This document shows, piece by piece, positions 59,610 to 64,000 of a stretch of DNA of 64,000 nucleotides. This stretch comes from Sipunculus nudus (lineage: Eukaryota > Annelida > Sipuncula > Golfingiida > Sipunculidae): the NCBI GenBank assembly GCA_026874595.1, contig CM049308.1:91765624-91829623 (forward strand), in the 5' to 3' direction. The notes beneath the pieces were generated by a model. It was not told the DNA's origin. It made no database searches and saw only the letters and a list, made by a program, of their open reading frames with translations. The stretch's first letter is position 1. The number at the start of each line of letters is the position of its first letter. The position numbers and the translations under genes were made by a program.

Positions 59610-61906
59610 ACTAATTTATTTTCATATATTTCCAATTTTCACCTAAATCATTTTCTTTTTTAATATTAAAAAACAACAACAGGTGTTTACTGTTGTAATG
59701 TAGCCATTTTTTTTGGTAAAAAGCTTTAAAATTTGTTTCCATACATTCATTTGTCAATCCAGTGTGTGAATCTTATACCACCTAATACAAATAATCTGTT
59801 GATCACTCATATTAACTTTACAAAATCATTTTGGAATAATCCAATATGGCACAAGGTAGTTTTATTTTTTTTATTTTTGTATTAGACTTTAAATTGTTTA
59901 TTTAAGAAGGCCACATTTTCAATTTATTTTACAAATAAATCATTAATTTATGTCTGCCTTCTTTTATATGGTTATCATCAATTTTACATGTGGATCCATG
60001 CTTCAAGGGCTCTAGAATTTCTCTGTCATTCACTGTTGGATTTTACATAATTTACAGCTGTTGCTTCATACTTTTTGCCTACTAAATGTACAGAGAAAAT
60101 GTTTTACATCCTCTTCTTTGAAAAGTGCATTGACTCCACACATTTTATATTTTTGAACAAATTAACTAAAATATTGATGATCCCATAATGATGCTTAGGA
60201 ATCTCATCATTGCAGATAACTTGTAAATATTGCTTTAACAACTGTATGAATAAATAAAGATTTAACAACATCAGTAATGCACTTCTTCTAATGTTATTCT
60301 ATTGTACATATATGTTGATAGTGGTTTGTGTTATGTTATAGTTTCGTTATAGTGTCTTTTAATCATTGTTTGAGGTATAGTTAACAATATCTTTGTTCGA
60401 ATGCAGTTTTACTGCAAGTCATCAGTTTAAACTGTGTTTTTGTGGTTATCTGTCTCCTTGTTTTTATCTTTCCTTAAAGTACAGAAGCAACATTGTGTAA
60501 TAAGCCCCAACTTTCCACAATGGTCTGATACCCAAGTTCAACTTAGAGAAAAATTCTTATAGCTATCAAGTAATTTACATGTAAATAATGGTTCGCTTTT
60601 ATTTAAGAAACCGTGTGAAATTTTAGACACATGTAAAAGTAAACTTCAACATACAAATGCTTGGAGCACATTTGTATAATTTGCATTTTACAGAATGGAG
60701 GATGCATTTACTTGTATGCAGAGTATCATATCATTCACATTTGGATTTGCATGCATCTGACCTCTGTAACCTGGGGGAAAAATGATTACCAGCCCTTTTC
60801 ATTATATTGGTATATACTTCATGCACACTGATTTGGGAGAGGTTAAAAAGTGCACCTGGTGACCCTGAATTATCAAAAACTTGCAGCTGGCAGTCAGGTC
60901 ATTCAGTACACAAGCATGTTCTTAAATTGAGAAATCCTCCCCTTTGTCCTTCAAAATGTGATTTTTTTGTTTTGTTCAGACCATGTCATCATTATGCCTT
61001 TTTTCACAAACCATTGATCTCATGTTTACAGTCTTCTTCATTGACTAAAGTATAAGTTAACACTTTTGTACCAGAAAATATTTTCAAATTTTAATAACAG
61101 CATGGACCTCATTTCCTGCAGAGCATTGCTTTTTGATAAATTCAATAGAGACTCAGACAGATAAGGCATTCATATAATGAAATGAATAAAAATCAAGACT
61201 ATAACAGACCCTGACATATTGTTTTATGATTTGTACTGGACTAAAATGGGACCTGTATCTCCTTTGTTTAAAGTGAAAGACAAGAAAAAGTGACTTCAAG
61301 TTTCTTCCTTATGGCCTTGTCTGTGTGAGGTCATGAAGTGCAAAGGTAGCCAGTACAATATATAACATCAGTTCTATAATAATAATCAGGTGAGTTTTTA
61401 TTCATGCTCACATGTAATCACTAATCTGATCACCCCTGATATCACAAGTATCCGTTGGTCTGTTTCTTAACCTTATTATATCAAAATGTGGATTGGTCAA
61501 TTTCAAATTAAATCTGATGGAGAGTTGGTTCTTAAGGTGATTGATTTACACGTCAGCAAAGGAGATATGTCTGTTGCTTTTTTCTGTTAGCAAGGTTACA
61601 GGTGCTGATAGAACACTTTAGAATAGCCCCCAGATATTTAACTCAAAATGTCAAGGGGCTGGGTATGGTGTAGTGACTGTTTATAAATTTTAGGCTGTCA
61701 TGGTGCAATCTAGAGTAGACAATTGTGTGAGATGCAAAATCTGGTGCTGAATTTGGTATTGAGCATGTATTGTTATATGTCAGAGATTTTTTTTGTTTAG
61801 TTTCGAAAGGATGGGTTCCCCATGGGTAATGCAAAGGCTACTGAACCAATTTCACAAAACATTGTGGAGGGGTGGGCATGGGCCAGAGAAAACACTACTT
61901 TGTGTA
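59607..61906. other. Gene-free AT-rich stretch
   Basis: Nothing recognised. The frame at 60807-61055 has no domain. Confidence 0.45.
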
Positions 61907-62003
61907 CTAGAATATTCTAACTTTACATCCAGGGAGATCCAATGAAAATCTCCTTTGAAACCTGAAATTAGGTCTCTGTAATCCATATCCTCTAAGCTAT
62001 GCT
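61907..62003 (-). repeat. Dispersed ERE-repeat family, copy 5 (fragment)
   Basis: Reverse orientation. It contains TTACATCCAGGGAGATCC, GAAACCTGAAATTAGGTC and ATCCTCTAAGCTATG, matching the centre of copies 1 and 3. The palindrome has decayed to AGGTCTCTGTAATCC. Confidence 0.6.
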
Positions 62004-64000
62004 TCAGTTGATTTTGGATACCACTTACAAAATTTGGTATTCAGATGATAAAATTCCTTTTGTGAATGTCTTCCTACTCAGGTGAGTGTCATGACCCCTG
62101 GGTTACTTGTATGCTTTGCATTTTAAATGAAGCACTTGAGGCAGTGGCAGGGGTATGTGCTCTCTAAGTTTGTTATGTGAGCTAGGGTAGTGTGGGTTAA
62201 TGAGAAGAGGAGCAGAAAAAAAAATATACATGCATGGACCTGGTGACCTTGAATGTTACCAAGGTGAGACATCCCACCAGGTAGGAGCACTTGATAACTG
62301 ATAAGTCGTTATCTGTTAACAGCAAACCAAAATAGGTGTGTGTGAAGATCAAAACAGCAGAACCCTGGAGGCAAACAACTCTCAGTAAAATATATGACAG
62401 TCTTTTCTTTGAAGATTGCTGCTTTGATATTATAATGTTTAGTGGGGGGCCACAACTTGTCCGACAGCTGAATAGGTAGATAAGGACTTAATTTACCTGT
62501 AGTATTACCTGTGCCTTAATTTACCTGTAGTATTAGCCTACATAGGGCCAGTTTTATCCATCTTGGAACTTAAATTAGCCAAGTGTCAACACAGTGAGGG
62601 GATACAAAGAAGAGAGTTTGACATAATGTTTTTTGTTTTCTACACATGTAGGATTCAGTTTTGCCAGATAACATAATTTCCTTTTTTTTATGGAACACAT
62701 TGACTACCAACAGGCACTTGAAATCATCAGTGACACTTGATTGTAAAAACCCAGTGATAACATGTTATATATAAATGACTAAAGGTGTGACACTGAGCTC
62801 AGGAGGCCCTCAGCAGCTTCAAAGGAAATACATCCTTTTCCAAAAAGTAATCCAAAATGCCATGCAGATAGGTTTGACTACAGCTGTTTTGATAAACACT
62901 TAGTTAGCCCACATTAGTACTATTTATCCAAAATATTTCACTCTTGAATTCAAGGAGTGGGGCCGCTCTAGGGTTTCTGATAAATTCAAGTGCCTGTGGA
63001 CCACCCCTCACCAGATTCATTCATCCTGAAATGATACTCTTATTATTGACATATGATATTACCCTATTCTTTATAACATGGGTTTTTATTAGCATTATCC
63101 CAGTGAAGTTAATCAGATAGCATAAACTATATACAGACCTGGAAGTGTTACTTACTTTTATAAATGCTAGATTCATACTGAAGAAGGTTGAACCAAGCAG
63201 TGCCTTCCACATCTTTCTCTCAACACTTCTGTATTTTGTGTCACTGGTAACTAGCTGATCAGTAGTCAGTAAGAAAACCTCACTTGTGTCATTCAAAAAT
63301 AGACATCAAAGGTACCTTATCAGGAAGCTATCACAGGTGGACTTCTGTGACATACACACATAGAATTAACATACATCACATCCAGGGCAAATTGGACTGA
63401 GGTCTGTACTACACATATAGCATTAGAAGGTATATTACATAAGTCATTGACATATTAATCTGTATTTGACTGCCCCACTGTTTACTTACCTGCTTTGATC
63501 AGCCTTTAGAGGAATATGCTTGCTTTCAAACTGACGCTGATGCCTGGTCTTTACAGGCCAGAGCAATCTTGGAGATTTTGAATGCAAGTAAGCCGTTGCA
63601 TGAAACAATCATTCAGTTATAGTGTTACAGAGTATGTGATATCAGGCAGCTATTTCTTGTAAGGTGATTTCTGAAAACTTAAGGTGAACAATTACAAATT
63701 GAAGGTAGTAAGAATAAGAAAGTCAGCAATATTGGTGAAGGCTCTCAGAATATTTTCATGGATGTGTAAAGAGAGAACAAGACATTTTGAAGGTAGCAAT
63801 GTAGTACAAGAATGTTGTTGATAACACTTGTAGAAGGCTGATAGAGGAATAAGACTATTCTTCTTAAACTCCTGGGAGTTCAACTGCTTTACTGGTCTTC
63901 TTTATGTTCCTCCTGTTCATCCAGCTCCAGGTACTATCCAGACCCTTGTTTTTCACTAGCTGACTGTACTTCTGAACATCCACAATACACAGGTTTCTTG
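62004..64000. other. Gene-free stretch
   Basis: A 21-bp direct duplication CTTAATTTACCTGTAGTATT(A) occurs at 62487 and 62515 (28-bp period). Otherwise nothing recognised; the minus frames at 63021-63296 and 63692-63883 have no supported function. Confidence 0.4.

Overview
The window looks like AT-rich, intron- or intergenic-type DNA from a marine invertebrate, most likely a mollusc and possibly a bivalve. This rests on two things. First, it has eukaryotic genome texture: no dense ORFs, many microsatellites, homopolymer runs, MITEs and tRNA-derived SINE relics. Second, it carries repeat styles I associate with molluscan genomes: TGACCTTGACC-rich arrays, CCGT and GACA microsatellites beside them, and a degenerate repeat with 'CTTCTTCTC...ACCACTGGGCC' wording. 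No database was consulted, so the taxon is an inference.

I recognise no protein-coding gene, rRNA or functional tRNA anywhere in the 64 kb. The longest open frames (about 130 to 250 codons) lie in 30-bp minisatellites and are open only because the repeat unit has no stop codon. A few short stretches have exon-like properties (splice donor, CCAAT box, CpG cluster or natural codon use): 18295-18544 minus, 46545-46709 plus, 51254-51349 plus, 51774-52079 plus and 59133-59405 plus. All are low confidence. The window is best read as a repeat-rich gene desert or the inside of a very large intron.

Layout. 182-1194: three 302-bp tandem units bounded by 11-bp inverted ends. 2239-3005: homopolymer runs and a tRNA-SINE relic. 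6241-7167: six alternating 145-bp units (three 290-bp dimers) ending in a GACA microsatellite. 7399-7669, 11381-11537, 15236-15490, 56938-57565 and 61907-62003: five copies of one dispersed repeat, three with a perfect AGGTCA-n3-TGACCT palindrome. 13265-14390: a minisatellite with about 44 AGGT splice-donor-like steps and a 202-bp higher-order duplication. 22450-24815: twin 30-bp minisatellite arrays. 26063-26576 and 29230-30076: two hAT-like non-autonomous transposons with 8-bp target duplications. 30717-31052: a PIF/Harbinger-like MITE with TTA target duplications. 44150-45110 and 45560-46320: further degenerate tandem repeats. The rest is mostly unstructured AT-rich sequence.

The strongest theme is that several unrelated repeat families carry near-consensus nuclear-receptor sites: TCAAGGTCA monomer sites (NR5A/ERR type) in the tandem arrays, and estrogen-response-type IR3 palindromes in the dispersed family. 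Whether they bind receptors in vivo cannot be told from sequence.
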